DNA of 64,000 bases from Pseudomonas frederiksbergensis (GCF_900105495.1 NZ_FNTF01000002.1:471501-535500), one strand, 5' to 3'. Shown: positions 8,167 through 17,407, counted from the first letter of the stretch. Program-made: numbers and translations. Notes: generated by a model not told the origin, from the letters alone.

Positions 8167-10115
8167 CAGTGGGCCTCCGCAGGTTCACGTTGGGCCGGTT
8201 TGGTCGGCTTGCTCGGGGCCGCGTCTTCGAGCAACGCGTCCGCCACCAGTTCGGCGATGTCCTTGATCAGCGGCCGAGGTTCGACCACGCCTTCGAGCAT
8301 CGCGGTGCACTGTGGACAACCCACGGCCACCAGTTCGGCGCCAGTTTCGCGGATGTCTTCCATGCGCATGTCGGGGATCCGTTGCTTGCCCGGGATGTCG
8401 GTGATCGGCGCACCGCCACCGCCGCCGCAGCAGCGTGAGCGGAAACCGGAGCGTTGCATTTCCTTGATCTCGATCCCCAGGGCGCGCAGCACTTCACGCG
8501 GCGCCTCGTATTCGCCGTTGTAGCGGCCCAGGTAGCAAGGGTCGTGATAAGTCACGCTGCTGCCTTTGTGCTGGCCGAGGTTCAGGGCGCCAGCGCCGAT
8601 GATTTCCGCCATGTAGGTGCTGTGGTGCTGCACGAGGTAGTTGCCGTCGAAGGCGCCGTACTCGTTTTTCAGCACGTGGAAGCTGTGGGGGTCGCAGGTG
8701 ACGATGCGGTTGAAATTGTACTTGGCCAGGGTCTGGATGTTGCGTTTGGCCAACAGCTGGAAGGTCGCTTCGTCGCCCAGACGTCGGGCTACGTCACCGC
8801 TGTCGCGCTCTTCGAGGCCCAGTACCGCGAAGTCGACCTTGGCCGCTTTCAGCACTTTGACGAAGGCGCGCAGGGTGCGCTGGTTGCGCATGTCGAAGGC
8901 TCCGTCGCCGACCCAGAACAGCACGTCGACGGATTTCTTCTCGCTCATCAGATTGAGGTTCAAATCCGCTGCCCAGTTCATCCGCCCACCCGGGGCGAAA
9001 CCGCCAGGGTTGTCGGTGGCGATCAGGTTTTCCAGGACTTCGGCGCCCTTGTTCGGGGTCGCGCCTTTCTCCAGGGTCAGATGGCGGCGCATGTCGACGA
9101 TGGCGTCGACGTGCTCGATCATCATCGGGCACTCCTCGACGCAGGCGCGGCAAGTGGTGCAGGACCACAAGGTTTCGGCGTCCACCAGACCGTTGACGAT
9201 CGGTTGATGCGGGTTGCCGGCGTGTTCGCCGATGGCCTTGCCCGGATAAGGGCTGCCAGCGAATTTGGCGTCGGTGCCACCGGCCAGGCCAACGACCATG
9301 TCCTGAATCAGCTTTTTCGGGTTCAGCGGCTGGCCGGCAGCGAACGCCGGGCACGCGGCTTCGCATTTACCGCACTGCACGCAGGCGTCGAAGCCGAGCA
9401 GTTGGTTCCAGGTGAAGTCCTTGGGTTTTTCCACGCCCAGTGGCGCGGTTGGGTCGTTCAGGTCCAGCGGTTTCAAACCGGTGGAACGGCCGCCGCCAAA
9501 GCGTTCGGCGCGACGGTGCCAGGCCAGGTGCAAGGCACCGGCGAAGGCGTGCTTCATCGGCCCGCCCCAGGTCATGCCTAAGAACAGTTCGCTAACGCCC
9601 CACAGCACACCGACGCCAAGGATCGCAGCCACGACCCAGCCACCGAAGTTTTCCGGGAGGATGCCAGCGACCGGCAGGGTCAACAGGAAGAACGACGCCG
9701 AGAACGCCATCAGGCTTTTCGGCAGGCGCATCCATGGGCCTTTGGACAAGCGGGCTGGAGGATTGCGACGGCGCAGGAACATAAAGATCGCGCCGACAAA
9801 CATCACCGCCGACATCAGCAGCAGTGCATAACCGAGGATGCGGTTATGCAGGCCAAAACCGTGAACCAGAATCGCCAGCACAATGGACGCCACCGCACCG
9901 CCAGCCGTGGCGACGTGAGTGTTGGCGATGTATTTGTCCCGCGCGACGACATGGTGCAAATCGACCATGTAGCGTTTGGGCATGGCGAACAGACCGCCGA
10001 TCAGGTCGACTTTCGACGCCCGGCCCTGACGCCACATAGCCACCCGCCGCAACGCGCCCAGGACAGCCAGGCCCAAGGCAGCGAACAACAGGATTGGAAG
10101 AAGGGTGTTCAACAT
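8166..10115 (-). CDS. dgcB: Dimethylglycine dehydrogenase iron-sulfur/membrane subunit DgcB
   Basis: A 649-residue protein with three hydrophobic N-terminal segments (roughly residues 3-22, 60-110 and 125-170), two 4Fe-4S clusters in CVQCGKCEAACP and CTTCRACVEECP (about residues 245-330), and two C-terminal CCG-type domains (YHDPCYLG and SRCCGGGGG). This is the glycolate-oxidase/heterodisulfide-reductase type layout for moving electrons between a flavoenzyme and ETF or the membrane. The start at 10115 has GGGAGC before it; a longer frame to 10211 runs through a REP element and is rejected. DgcA lies just upstream and etfA overlaps the stop. Confidence 0.93.
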   Translation of the reverse strand: MLNTLLPILLFAALGLAVLGALRRVAMWRQGRASKVDLIGGLFAMPKRYMVDLHHVVARDKYIANTHVATAGGAVASIVLAILVHGFGLHNRILGYALLLMSAVMFVGAIFMFLRRRNPPARLSKGPWMRLPKSLMAFSASFFLLTLPVAGILPENFGGWVVAAILGVGVLWGVSELFLGMTWGGPMKHAFAGALHLAWHRRAERFGGGRSTGLKPLDLNDPTAPLGVEKPKDFTWNQLLGFDACVQCGKCEAACPAFAAGQPLNPKKLIQDMVVGLAGGTDAKFAGSPYPGKAIGEHAGNPHQPIVNGLVDAETLWSCTTCRACVEECPMMIEHVDAIVDMRRHLTLEKGATPNKGAEVLENLIATDNPGGFAPGGRMNWAADLNLNLMSEKKSVDVLFWVGDGAFDMRNQRTLRAFVKVLKAAKVDFAVLGLEERDSGDVARRLGDEATFQLLAKRNIQTLAKYNFNRIVTCDPHSFHVLKNEYGAFDGNYLVQHHSTYMAEIIGAGALNLGQHKGSSVTYHDPCYLGRYNGEYEAPREVLRALGIEIKEMQRSGFRSRCCGGGGGAPITDIPGKQRIPDMRMEDIRETGAELVAVGCPQCTAMLEGVVEPRPLIKDIAELVADALLEDAAPSKPTKPAQREPAEAH

Positions 10116-10170
10116 GTGGAGCTCCCAAAGACCGCAGGGTCTTGCAGGTCGAGATGCCTGACTCGGTTCC

Positions 10171-10260
10171 TGTGGGAGCGGGCTTGCCCGCGATTGCATT
10201 TTGCCAGTCACATCTGCATTGACTGACCCACCGCTATCGCGGGCAAGCCCGCTCCCACAA
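10171..10260. repeat. REP pair inside the dgc operon
   Basis: Inverted copies with the variant core GGCTTGCCCGCGA/TCGCGGGCAAGCC. It separates dgcA from dgcB and could stabilise the upstream message segment. Confidence 0.9.
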
Positions 10261-10276
10261 GGTCATGTGCAAGCCG

Positions 10277-12337
10277 TTAGAAGTCTTTGCACAACCGCAA
10301 CGCGTCATAGATCGCCGCGTGGGTGTTGCGCTGGGCCACGCAGTCGCCGATGCGGAACAGCAAGTAGCCGTCGCCCGCCTGGCTCAACGAAGGTTGCGGC
10401 TTGATCGCGAACAAAGCTTCGATGTCCATCTGGCCTTTGTTGCGCGAGCCTTCCTTCAGCGCGTAGTAGATTTCTTCGTCTGGACGCACACCGTTTTCGA
10501 CGACGACCTGGTCCACCACCCGCTCCTCTTTGGCGCCGGTGTATTCGTTTTCCAGCACCGCCACCAGCTTGTCACCTTCGCGGTAGACCTTCTCCAGCAT
10601 CATGTCGCCGGTCATGATCACTTCTTTCGGGTACATGCTGCGGTAGTACGTCGGGAACGACGTACCGCCGATGGCCACGCCCGGTTTGATGTCGTCGGTG
10701 ACGATCTCGACCTGGCTGCCCTTGTCGGCGAGGAAATCGGCGGTCGACATCCCGGTGAACTCGCAGATGGTGTCGTAGACCAGCACGTTCTTGCCCGGTG
10801 CAACCTTGCCATCAAGGATGTCCCAGCTGCTGACCACCAGGCCTTCAGCCGCGCCCCAGTGCTCGTTCTGCTCCAGGAATGGATGGCCGCCGACGGCGAG
10901 CACCACCACGTCCGGACGCAGGTCGAGAATAGTCGCCGCATCCGCCGCCACGCCCAGGCGCAGATCGACTTTCAAACGCGCCAGTTCCAGTTGGAACCAA
11001 CGAGTGATACCGGCGATCTGGTCCCGTTGTGGAGCTTTCGACGCGGTAGTGATTTGCCCGCCGATGAATTCTTTCTTTTCGAACAGGGTCACGTCGTGGC
11101 CACGTTCGGCCGACACGCGAGCCGCTTCCATCCCGGCAGGGCCGGCACCGACCACCACGACTTTGCGCTTCACACCGGTCGACTTCTCGATGATGTGTGG
11201 CACGCCCATGTATTCACGGGAGGTCGCGGCGTTCTGGATGCACAAGACGTCCAGGCCCTGGTACTGACGGTCGATGCAGTAGTTGGCGCCGACGCATTGT
11301 TTGATCTGGTCGACCTGGCCCATTTTGATCTTGGCGATCAGGTGCGGGTCAGCGATGTGGGCGCGGGTCATGCCGACCATGTCCACGTAGCCGCCTTCCA
11401 GAATACGGGTCGCCTGGTTCGGGTCCTTGATGTTCTGCGCGTGCAGCACCGGGGCCTTCACCACTTCCTTGATACCGGCGGCCAAATGCAGGAAGGGCTC
11501 CGGTGGATAACTCATGTTCGGAATAACGTTGGCCAGGGTGTTGTGGGTGTCGCAACCCGAACCCACCACGCCGATGAAGTCGATCATGCCGGTGTCGTCG
11601 TAGTACTTGGCGATCTGCTTCATGTCTTCGTGGGACAAGCCGTCCGGGTGGAATTCATCACCGCACAGACGAATGCCGACGCAGAAATCCGGACCGACTT
11701 CCTTGCGCACAGCCTTGATCACTTCCAGGCCGAAACGCATACGGTTCTCGAAGCTGCCGCCCCATTCGTCGGTACGCTTGTTGACTCGCGGGCTCCAGAA
11801 CTGGTCGATCATGTGCTGGTGCACGGCGGACAGCTCGACGCCGTCCAGGCCACCGGCCTTGGCCCTCCCGGCGGCGCTGGCGTAGTTGCCGATCACCCGC
11901 CAGATTTCTTCCGGCTCGATGGTTTTGCAGGTCGCACGGTGCACCGGCTCACGGATGCCCGACGGCGACAGCAGGGTTGGCCAATGCTCGCCATCCCAAC
12001 GGGAACGACGACCCATGTGGGTAATCTGGATCATGATCTTGGCGCCATGCTTGTGCATGGCATCGGCCAGGTTCTGGAAGTGCGGAATGATCCGGTCTTC
12101 GGCCAGGTTGACCGACTTCCACCAGCCTTGCGGGCTGTCGATGGCCACACTGGAGGAACCGCCGCAAATCGCCAGGCCGATCCCGCCCTTGGCTTTCTCT
12201 TCGTAATACTTGACGTACCGGTCGGTGGTCATGCCGCCGTCGGTGGCATAAACCTCGGCGTGCGCGGTGCTGAGCACGCGGTTACGGATGGTCAGTTTGC
12301 CGATCTGGATCGGCTGGAACATTGCTTCGAAAGCCAT
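10277..12337 (-). CDS. dgcA: Dimethylglycine dehydrogenase flavoprotein DgcA
   Basis: A 686-residue protein of the trimethylamine dehydrogenase/2,4-dienoyl-CoA reductase type. Residues 1-370 form an old-yellow-enzyme-like barrel (MFQPIQIGKLTIRNRV, then HQHMIDQFWSPRVNKR). A cysteine cluster for 4Fe-4S lies around residues 335-360 (CVGANYCID to CIQNAA). The rest holds FAD and NAD-type folds (VVVGAGPAGMEAARV). In P. aeruginosa dgcA is needed for growth on dimethylglycine, the product of GbcAB, forming sarcosine. GAGGAA precedes the start, and 15 bases separate it from the DUF5943 gene. Confidence 0.94.
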   Translation of the reverse strand: MAFEAMFQPIQIGKLTIRNRVLSTAHAEVYATDGGMTTDRYVKYYEEKAKGGIGLAICGGSSSVAIDSPQGWWKSVNLAEDRIIPHFQNLADAMHKHGAKIMIQITHMGRRSRWDGEHWPTLLSPSGIREPVHRATCKTIEPEEIWRVIGNYASAAGRAKAGGLDGVELSAVHQHMIDQFWSPRVNKRTDEWGGSFENRMRFGLEVIKAVRKEVGPDFCVGIRLCGDEFHPDGLSHEDMKQIAKYYDDTGMIDFIGVVGSGCDTHNTLANVIPNMSYPPEPFLHLAAGIKEVVKAPVLHAQNIKDPNQATRILEGGYVDMVGMTRAHIADPHLIAKIKMGQVDQIKQCVGANYCIDRQYQGLDVLCIQNAATSREYMGVPHIIEKSTGVKRKVVVVGAGPAGMEAARVSAERGHDVTLFEKKEFIGGQITTASKAPQRDQIAGITRWFQLELARLKVDLRLGVAADAATILDLRPDVVVLAVGGHPFLEQNEHWGAAEGLVVSSWDILDGKVAPGKNVLVYDTICEFTGMSTADFLADKGSQVEIVTDDIKPGVAIGGTSFPTYYRSMYPKEVIMTGDMMLEKVYREGDKLVAVLENEYTGAKEERVVDQVVVENGVRPDEEIYYALKEGSRNKGQMDIEALFAIKPQPSLSQAGDGYLLFRIGDCVAQRNTHAAIYDALRLCKDF

Positions 12338-12352
12338 GGCGGGTTCCTCGAC

Positions 12353-12883
12353 TTACAACGGCTTGACGGTGAACAGGCCGTCGTCGTGGCCTTCTTCGGA
12401 GCCACCGTAAACCTGTTCGGCAACGGTGCGGATTTTGCTGCCACGGGCTTGCAGGATCTGGTCCATGGCACCGGCAAACCAACCGGTGAACATGTAGTCG
12501 ACCTTGCGCCCGACCTTGCCGTACACATAAACAAATGCGGAGTGTTCGAGCTTGACGCTGGCGGTGCCTTTGTCGAGGTCGATGTCCTGGATCTTGAACA
12601 GGCCCCAGCCGCGTTGCGACAGACGCTTCATGTAGTGTTCGAACACCGCAACGCCTTCCAGGCCGTGGCATTCAGCTTCTTTTTCACACCAGTGCCAGGC
12701 GGACTTGTAGCCGGCCTTGTAGAGGATTTCGGCGTAGGCGTCGGCGCCCAGCACTTCCTCGATGCCCATGTGGTTGTTAACGAAGAAGTGACGCGGTACG
12801 TACAGCATTGGCAGGGCGTCGGAGGTCCAGACACCGGTTTCGCTGTCGACTTCGATTGGCAATTGCGGGGCGATCTTGGCCAT
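12353..12883 (-). CDS. DUF5943 domain protein of the dimethylglycine operon
   Basis: A 176-residue cytoplasmic protein with no signal peptide. It matches the conserved protein that I recall between the dipeptidase and dgcA in P. aeruginosa and that is now placed in DUF5943, with a V4R/4-vinyl-reductase-like small-molecule-binding look (EVLGADAYAEILYKAGYKSAWHW). GGAG lies before the start. The tight spacing to dgcA argues for a role in dimethylglycine or betaine turnover, perhaps sensing or assembly, but no catalytic motif is visible. Confidence 0.8.
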   Translation of the reverse strand: MAKIAPQLPIEVDSETGVWTSDALPMLYVPRHFFVNNHMGIEEVLGADAYAEILYKAGYKSAWHWCEKEAECHGLEGVAVFEHYMKRLSQRGWGLFKIQDIDLDKGTASVKLEHSAFVYVYGKVGRKVDYMFTGWFAGAMDQILQARGSKIRTVAEQVYGGSEEGHDDGLFTVKPL

Positions 12884-12920
12884 GGAAACTTAACTCCAGA
12901 AAATTCGTTGTGTGTTTTGC

Positions 12921-13022
12921 GTAGCAGCTGCCGAGGTACGAGGCTGCGTTGCGTGTCCGTAGGACCGCCCTCGGGGGCCGCTTCGCAGCCCGACGCAGCC
13001 TCGTTCCTCGGCGGCTGCTACA
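12921..13022. repeat. Inverted repeat, GTAGCAGCTGCCGAG type
   Basis: The ends GTAGCAGCTGCCGAG and CTCGGCGGCTGCTAC pair, with inner arms CGAGGCTGCG/CGCAGCCTCG. It is one of three such elements here (also 50678 and 61037). It separates the dipeptidase gene from the DUF5943 gene within the operon. Confidence 0.85.
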
Positions 13023-13045
13023 AGGGATCGTTGTTCAAAGTGGGC

Positions 13046-14023
13046 TTACTCGCCCCAGACGTCCTTCAAGACGTTGACCCAGTTCTCGCCCATGATCTTG
13101 CGCACCACGCGCTCTGAATGGCCGCGCTTGAGCAGGGTTTCGGTCAGGTTCGGGAACTCGCCGACGGTGCGGATGCCCAGCGGGTTGATGATCTTGCCGA
13201 AGCTGGTCAGGCGGCGGGCGTAGCCCTTGTCATGGGTCAGGTATTCGAAGAAGTCCTGGCCATGGCCCTGGGTGAAGTCGGTGCCGATGCCGATGGCGTC
13301 TTCGCCGACGATGTTCATGGTGTATTCGATGGCTTCGGCGTAGTCGTCGATGGTCGAATCGATGCCCTTGGCCAGGAACGGCGCGAACATGGTCACGCCG
13401 ACGAAACCGCCGTGATCGGCGATGAACTTCAGTTCTTCATCGGACTTGTTGCGCGGGTGGACTTTCAGGCCCGACGGCAGGCAATGGGAGTAGCAGACCG
13501 GCTTCTTCGATTCGAGGATGACTTCTTCGGAGGTCTTCGAGCCGACGTGGGACAGGTCGCACATGACGCCGACGCGGTTCATCTCGGCGACGATTTCACG
13601 ACCGAAACCCGACAGCCCGCCATCACGCTCGTAGCAACCGGTGCCAACCAGGTTCTGGGTGTTGTAGCACATCTGCACGATACCGACGCCCAGCTGCTTG
13701 AACACCTCGACATAGCCGATCTGGTCTTCAAAGGCGTGAGCATTCTGGAAGCCGAACAGGATGCCGGTCTTGCCCTGCTCTTTAGCCTTGCGGATATCGG
13801 CGGTGGTGCGCACTGGAATCACCAGGTCGCTGTTTTCGCGGATCAGCTTCTGGCTGGCGGCGATATTGTTGACGGTGGCCTGGAAGCCCTCCCACACCGA
13901 CACGGTGCAGTTGGCCGCGGTCAGACCGCCCTTGCGCATGTCTTCGAACAGCTCACGGTTCCACTTGGCAATAATCAGACCGTCGATAACGATGCTGTCG
14001 GCGTGCAATTCGGCTGGGCTCAT
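13046..14023 (-). CDS. Membrane-dipeptidase-type (peptidase M19) protein, first gene of the dgc operon
   Basis: A 325-residue M19/renal dipeptidase family protein. Recognisable parts are VIDGLIIAKW at the N-terminus (in place of the usual DGHxD), GFQNAHAFEDQ, CDLSHVG and CYSHCLPSG, each a zinc-ligand region in this family, and GIGTDFTQGHG. The HxD motif near the start is not obvious, so one metal site may be altered. The ATG at 14023 has AGGGGACAG before it and yields the family length. A putative GbdR site lies about 125 bases upstream. The gene heads an operon for dimethylglycine oxidation, so the natural substrate may be a betaine-related amide or peptide; that is inference. Confidence 0.85.
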   Translation of the reverse strand: MSPAELHADSIVIDGLIIAKWNRELFEDMRKGGLTAANCTVSVWEGFQATVNNIAASQKLIRENSDLVIPVRTTADIRKAKEQGKTGILFGFQNAHAFEDQIGYVEVFKQLGVGIVQMCYNTQNLVGTGCYERDGGLSGFGREIVAEMNRVGVMCDLSHVGSKTSEEVILESKKPVCYSHCLPSGLKVHPRNKSDEELKFIADHGGFVGVTMFAPFLAKGIDSTIDDYAEAIEYTMNIVGEDAIGIGTDFTQGHGQDFFEYLTHDKGYARRLTSFGKIINPLGIRTVGEFPNLTETLLKRGHSERVVRKIMGENWVNVLKDVWGE

Positions 14024-14148
14024 CAGGCTGTCCCCTATTAGCGATTCATGCGCCGAATCGTGTGCCGGCGCTTTGGGGCCAGCATATGCCTGAGGGAGGG
14101 GGCAGCCGGGTGCAAAAACGACAGGGGGTTTGCCGAAAGCGTCAATCC

Positions 14149-14174
14149 GCGACAAAGGGTCGTCGACAGACGAC
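14149..14174 (-). promoter_or_regulatory. Candidate GbdR site upstream of the dipeptidase-dgc operon
   Basis: Read toward the operon on the minus strand, GTCGT (14174-14170) and GTCGC (14153-14149) are direct repeats 21 bp apart, as at the gbc, cbcX and caiX promoters. The spacing to the start codon is about 125 bases. Confidence 0.55.
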
Positions 14175-14259
14175 ATGGGCCACCTGTTCAAGGGCCTGCG
14201 CATGAGCCAGAATTCGCGCCATTACTGGATGCTTCACTGGAAAAAGGGGCGGCGGCGCA

Positions 14260-14661
14260 ATGAAATCGATCTTCCTGGCTTTGGCACTTATGGCGACCGG
14301 CGTACACGCGGCTGAAGAAGCCGACGACAACCCCTGCGACAAAGTCGAAAACGAGGTCCAGACCCTGGAATGCTCGGTCTACAGCAGAACCGCCGCCGAA
14401 GACCTGCTGAGCGAGAACTACAAAAGCCTGGCCGATCGCATGCAAATGCTCTACGAAAAGAACCCGGCGCAACTGACCGACATCACCGCCAAGCTCAAGG
14501 CTGCTCAACAGCAGTGGCTGAAGACCCGGGATGCGGATTGCGCAGTCGAGGCGTTTCCGGCGACGAGCGGTAGCAAGGCGTTCACCATTGCGCAGAATGA
14601 CTGTGTGGCGCGGATGAGTGACGAGCGGTCGGAGTTTTTGGAGTCGATTGGGCAGGAGTAA
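14260..14661 (+). CDS. LprI-family (DUF1311) periplasmic protein
   Basis: A 133-residue exported protein. Residues 1-18 are a signal peptide ending ATGVHA|AEE. The mature part has the DUF1311/LprI pattern: paired cysteines (NPCDKV, TLECSVYS, DADCAVE, NDCVARM), an N-terminal helix, and QQQWLKTRDADC. Members of this family include inhibitors of c-type lysozyme, but most are uncharacterised. AAGGGG precedes the start. It is transcribed away from the dipeptidase operon and is followed by the DUF3010 gene after about 60 bases. Confidence 0.85.
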   Translation: MKSIFLALALMATGVHAAEEADDNPCDKVENEVQTLECSVYSRTAAEDLLSENYKSLADRMQMLYEKNPAQLTDITAKLKAAQQQWLKTRDADCAVEAFPATSGSKAFTIAQNDCVARMSDERSEFLESIGQE

Positions 14662-14722
14662 GTACAAACCCCTGCCAACCAGACCTGTAAGCTGAACATC
14701 TTCAGCCAGTAAAGGGATTCAA

Positions 14723-15139
14723 ATGAAAATCTGCGGCATCGAAATCAAAGGCAGCGAAGCCATCATCGCCGTGGCCTCCCTCGACGATCAGGTCTTGAGC
14801 CATGTCGCCCTGACCACCAAGAAAATCGCCCTCGACGATGACGATGAAGCCGCGAACGTCAAAGTCTTTGCCGCTCAAGTGGCGTCGTTTGTACGCGAGA
14901 ACTCCATTGATCGGATCGCGATCAAGAAGCGCAGCAAGAAAGGCGAGTTTGCCGGTGGGCCGACCACGTTCAAGATCGAGGGTGTTTTCCAGTTGCTGGA
15001 GAATTGCGAGGTCACGCTGCTGTCGCCACAGACGATCAATGCGCAGAACAAGAAATTCGACTTCGAACTGCCGACCACGTTGAACAAGTATCAGCATGAG
15101 GCGTACAAAGCGGCCTGTTCGGCGCTGATGAAGAAGTAA
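14723..15139 (+). CDS. DUF3010 family protein
   Basis: A 138-residue cytoplasmic protein matching the conserved DUF3010 family (MKICGIEIKGSEAIIAV start, then KKRSKKGEFAGGPTTFKIEGVFQL). The N-terminal segment resembles an RNase H-like/actin-type first strand, but no activity is established. AAGGGATTC lies before the ATG. A REP pair follows, separating it from the convergent cdhR. Confidence 0.85.
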   Translation: MKICGIEIKGSEAIIAVASLDDQVLSHVALTTKKIALDDDDEAANVKVFAAQVASFVRENSIDRIAIKKRSKKGEFAGGPTTFKIEGVFQLLENCEVTLLSPQTINAQNKKFDFELPTTLNKYQHEAYKAACSALMKK

Positions 15140-15159
15140 CGTTCGCAGCAGATCAAAAC

Positions 15160-15248
15160 TGTGGGAGCGGGCCTGCTCGCAATAGCGGTGGATCAGTCGA
15201 CATCAACTTGAATGACAGACCGCCATCGCGAGCAGGCTCGCTCCCACA
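15160..15248. repeat. REP pair, GAGCAGGCTCGC type
   Basis: Inverted copies between the convergent DUF3010 and cdhR genes. Confidence 0.9.
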
Positions 15249-15280
15249 GGATTCTTCTCTGGTGTTGTCAAAACTTGAAT

Positions 15281-16240
15281 TCAGACCAGCTCCCGGCCAT
15301 CCCCGAGCCGCCGCCGATCCTCCCGCGGACACCGCTCAAACCGCGCCCGATAGCTGCGGGTGAAATATGACGGCGATTCAAACCCGCACGCGATACTCAC
15401 TTCCAGCACGCTCATGTCCGTTTGGCGCAGTAACTGCCGAGCCTTCTCCAGCCGCAAACGCAGGTAGAAGTTGCTCGGTGTGTCGTTCAGGTGCAGGCGA
15501 AACAATCGCTCCAGTTGCCGTCGGGTGACCTTGATCGATTCCGCCAGCTCCAGCGTACTGAGCGGCGGCTCGCTGTGCTGTTCCATCTCCCCAATCACGT
15601 GAACAAGTTTCTTGTTGCTGATGCCATACCGCGTGGCGACTTCCATGCGCTGGTGGTCTTTGCGCGGGCGGATACGGCCGAGTACGAATTGTTCGCTGAC
15701 CTGGATCGCCAGTTCCGGGCCGTGGGCCTGGGCGATAAGGTCGAGCATCAGGTCGATGGACGCGGTGCCGCCGGCGGAGGTAATGCGCCGGCGGTCGATC
15801 TCGAACAGCTCCTGGGTGACGCTCAGCTGCGGGTAGGACTCCTTGAAGGCGTCGATGGCTTCCCAGTGCAGGGTCAGGCGATGGCCGTCGAGCAGGCCGG
15901 CTTCGGCGAGGATGAAACTGCCGGTGTCGATGGCGCCGAGGGTCACGCCTTCGTTATCCAGGCGGCGTAACCAGTGCTCCAGGGCCGGGGTGGTGAACTT
16001 CAGCGGTTCGAATCCGGCGATTACCAGCAAGGTTGCGCCTTTCTTCAGCGGTTCCAGCGCCGCATCGGCGTTGACCGACATGCCGTTGCTGGCCAATACC
16101 GCCCCGCCGTCCGCGCTGAGTACATGCCAGCGGTAGAGCTCGCCACGAAAACGATTGGCGACCCGCAACGGCTCGATGGCCGAGATAAATCCGATCGCCG
16201 AGAAACCCGGCATCAACAAGAAGTAGAAATCCTGGGACAT
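15281..16240 (-). CDS. cdhR: Carnitine catabolism activator CdhR (GlxA/AraC family)
   Basis: A 319-residue regulator with an N-terminal DJ-1/PfpI-like amidotransferase-type sensing domain (MSQDFYFLLMPGFSAIGFISAIEPLR) and a C-terminal AraC helix-turn-helix pair (LSTLELAESIKVTRRQLERLF and VSIACGFESPSYFTRSY). In P. aeruginosa CdhR activates the caiX-cdhCAB genes in response to carnitine; here it is divergent from the same genes. The ATG at 16240 gives the family length. The frame continues upstream to 16321 without a better ribosome site. A 21 bp-spaced direct repeat in the shared gap is a candidate site. Confidence 0.92.
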   Translation of the reverse strand: MSQDFYFLLMPGFSAIGFISAIEPLRVANRFRGELYRWHVLSADGGAVLASNGMSVNADAALEPLKKGATLLVIAGFEPLKFTTPALEHWLRRLDNEGVTLGAIDTGSFILAEAGLLDGHRLTLHWEAIDAFKESYPQLSVTQELFEIDRRRITSAGGTASIDLMLDLIAQAHGPELAIQVSEQFVLGRIRPRKDHQRMEVATRYGISNKKLVHVIGEMEQHSEPPLSTLELAESIKVTRRQLERLFRLHLNDTPSNFYLRLRLEKARQLLRQTDMSVLEVSIACGFESPSYFTRSYRARFERCPREDRRRLGDGRELV

Positions 16241-16330
16241 GGAGCGCACTCGCTTAGCAGGTAAAAAGAGGCCAGGTAACGAGAGGCGGGTACCGTGTGG
16301 ACGTTGATACGCCACTTGCACGCGGCATTC

Positions 16331-16374
16331 AAGAGCGCAGGTCGCCGCAGTGCAAGAGCTGGTCGCCGCAGTGC
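16331..16374 (+). promoter_or_regulatory. Tandem direct repeat in the cdhR/caiX divergent promoter
   Basis: The 14-mer GGTCGCCGCAGTGC occurs twice (16340-16353 and 16361-16374), exactly 21 bp apart, and each copy is preceded by AAGAGC. The second copy ends about 88 bases before the caiX start. Perfect repeats spaced by two helical turns suit binding by an AraC-family dimer, here CdhR and possibly GbdR. Confidence 0.65.
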
Positions 16375-16462
16375 GTTTTCACAGGGCCTTAGCTGCGTAA
16401 CTTGGCATCACCGGCACACAAAGATGCCGGAACCCACAATAACGTCTGCCGAGGAACCCGAC

Positions 16463-17407
16463 ATGAAACGACTGATCAGCAGCTGTGTTCTTGCACTCAG
16501 CGGTACCGCTTTCCTGAGCGCCAGCGTCATGGCGGCCGAACCTGCTTCATGCCAGAACGTGCGCATGGGCGTGGTGAACTGGACCGACGTGATCGCCACC
16601 AGTGCCATGACCCAAGTCCTGCTCGATGGCCTCGGCTACAACACCAAACAAACCAGCGCATCCCAGCAAATCATCTTCGCCGGGATCCGCGACCAGCGCC
16701 TGGACTTGTTCCTCGGTTACTGGAACCCGCTAATGACCCAGACCATCACCCCGTTCGTCGATGCCAAGCAAGTCGAAGTGCTGGAAGCACCGAGCCTCAA
16801 GGATGCTCGCGCCACCCTCGCCGTGCCGACTTACCTCGCCGACAAAGGCCTGAAAACCTTTGCCGACATCGCCAAGTTTGAAAAGGAACTGGGCGGCAAA
16901 ATCTACGGCATCGAGCCTGGCTCGGGCGCCAATACCCAGATCAAGGCAATGATCGCCAAGAACCAGTTTGGCCTTGGCAAGTTCCAGTTGGTCGAGTCCA
17001 GTGAGGCCGGCATGCTCGCGGCGGTGGATCGCGCCGTGCGACGCAAGGAGGCCGTGGTGTTCTTCGGCTGGGCGCCGCACCCGATGAACGTCAACGTGCA
17101 AATGACTTACCTCACTGGCAGCGAAGACGCCCTCGGCCCGAACGAAGGCATGGCCACGGTCTGGACCGTCACCGCGCCGAAATACGCCGAACAATGCCCG
17201 AACATCGGTCGTTTGCTGAGCAACCTGACCTACACCGCCGAAGACGAGAGCCGGATGATGCAGCCATTGCTGGATCACAAGGACGCTTTCGAGTCGGCCA
17301 AGCAATGGCTCAAGGATCACCCGCAAGACAAGCAACGCTGGCTCGAAGGCGTAACCACCTTCGATGGCAAACCCGCCGCTGAAAACCTGAAACTGACCAG
17401 TAAATAA
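16463..17407 (+). CDS. caiX: Carnitine-binding periplasmic protein CaiX
   Basis: A 314-residue solute-binding protein of the ProX/OpuAC (betaine-choline-carnitine) class that delivers carnitine to an ABC importer, probably the shared CbcWV core encoded at 26577-28597. Residues 1-24 form a signal peptide ending [17 protein letters not shown] lies nine bases before the ATG at 16463; a longer frame from 16295 has no signal peptide at its start and is rejected. It is the first gene of the carnitine operon and is 41 percent-like in layout to CbcX at 25549 (same GIEPGSG/GIEPGND and SSEAGMLxxVDRAxRR segments); the figure is not computed, only the shared motifs are seen. Confidence 0.9.
   Translation: MKRLISSCVLALSGTAFLSASVMAAEPASCQNVRMGVVNWTDVIATSAMTQVLLDGLGYNTKQTSASQQIIFAGIRDQRLDLFLGYWNPLMTQTITPFVDAKQVEVLEAPSLKDARATLAVPTYLADKGLKTFADIAKFEKELGGKIYGIEPGSGANTQIKAMIAKNQFGLGKFQLVESSEAGMLAAVDRAVRRKEAVVFFGWAPHPMNVNVQMTYLTGSEDALGPNEGMATVWTVTAPKYAEQCPNIGRLLSNLTYTAEDESRMMQPLLDHKDAFESAKQWLKDHPQDKQRWLEGVTTFDGKPAAENLKLTSK

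Noticed and set aside
10265-13117. 950-residue open frame opposite dgcA and the DUF5943 gene
   Set aside because: It is the antisense shadow of two well-recognised genes, rich in His/Arg/Asp, with no family resemblance.
16395-16420. Sigma-54 promoter ahead of caiX (TTGGCATCACCGGCAC)
   Set aside because: The distance between GG and GC is 8 rather than 10 bases, so it does not fit the -24/-12 pattern.
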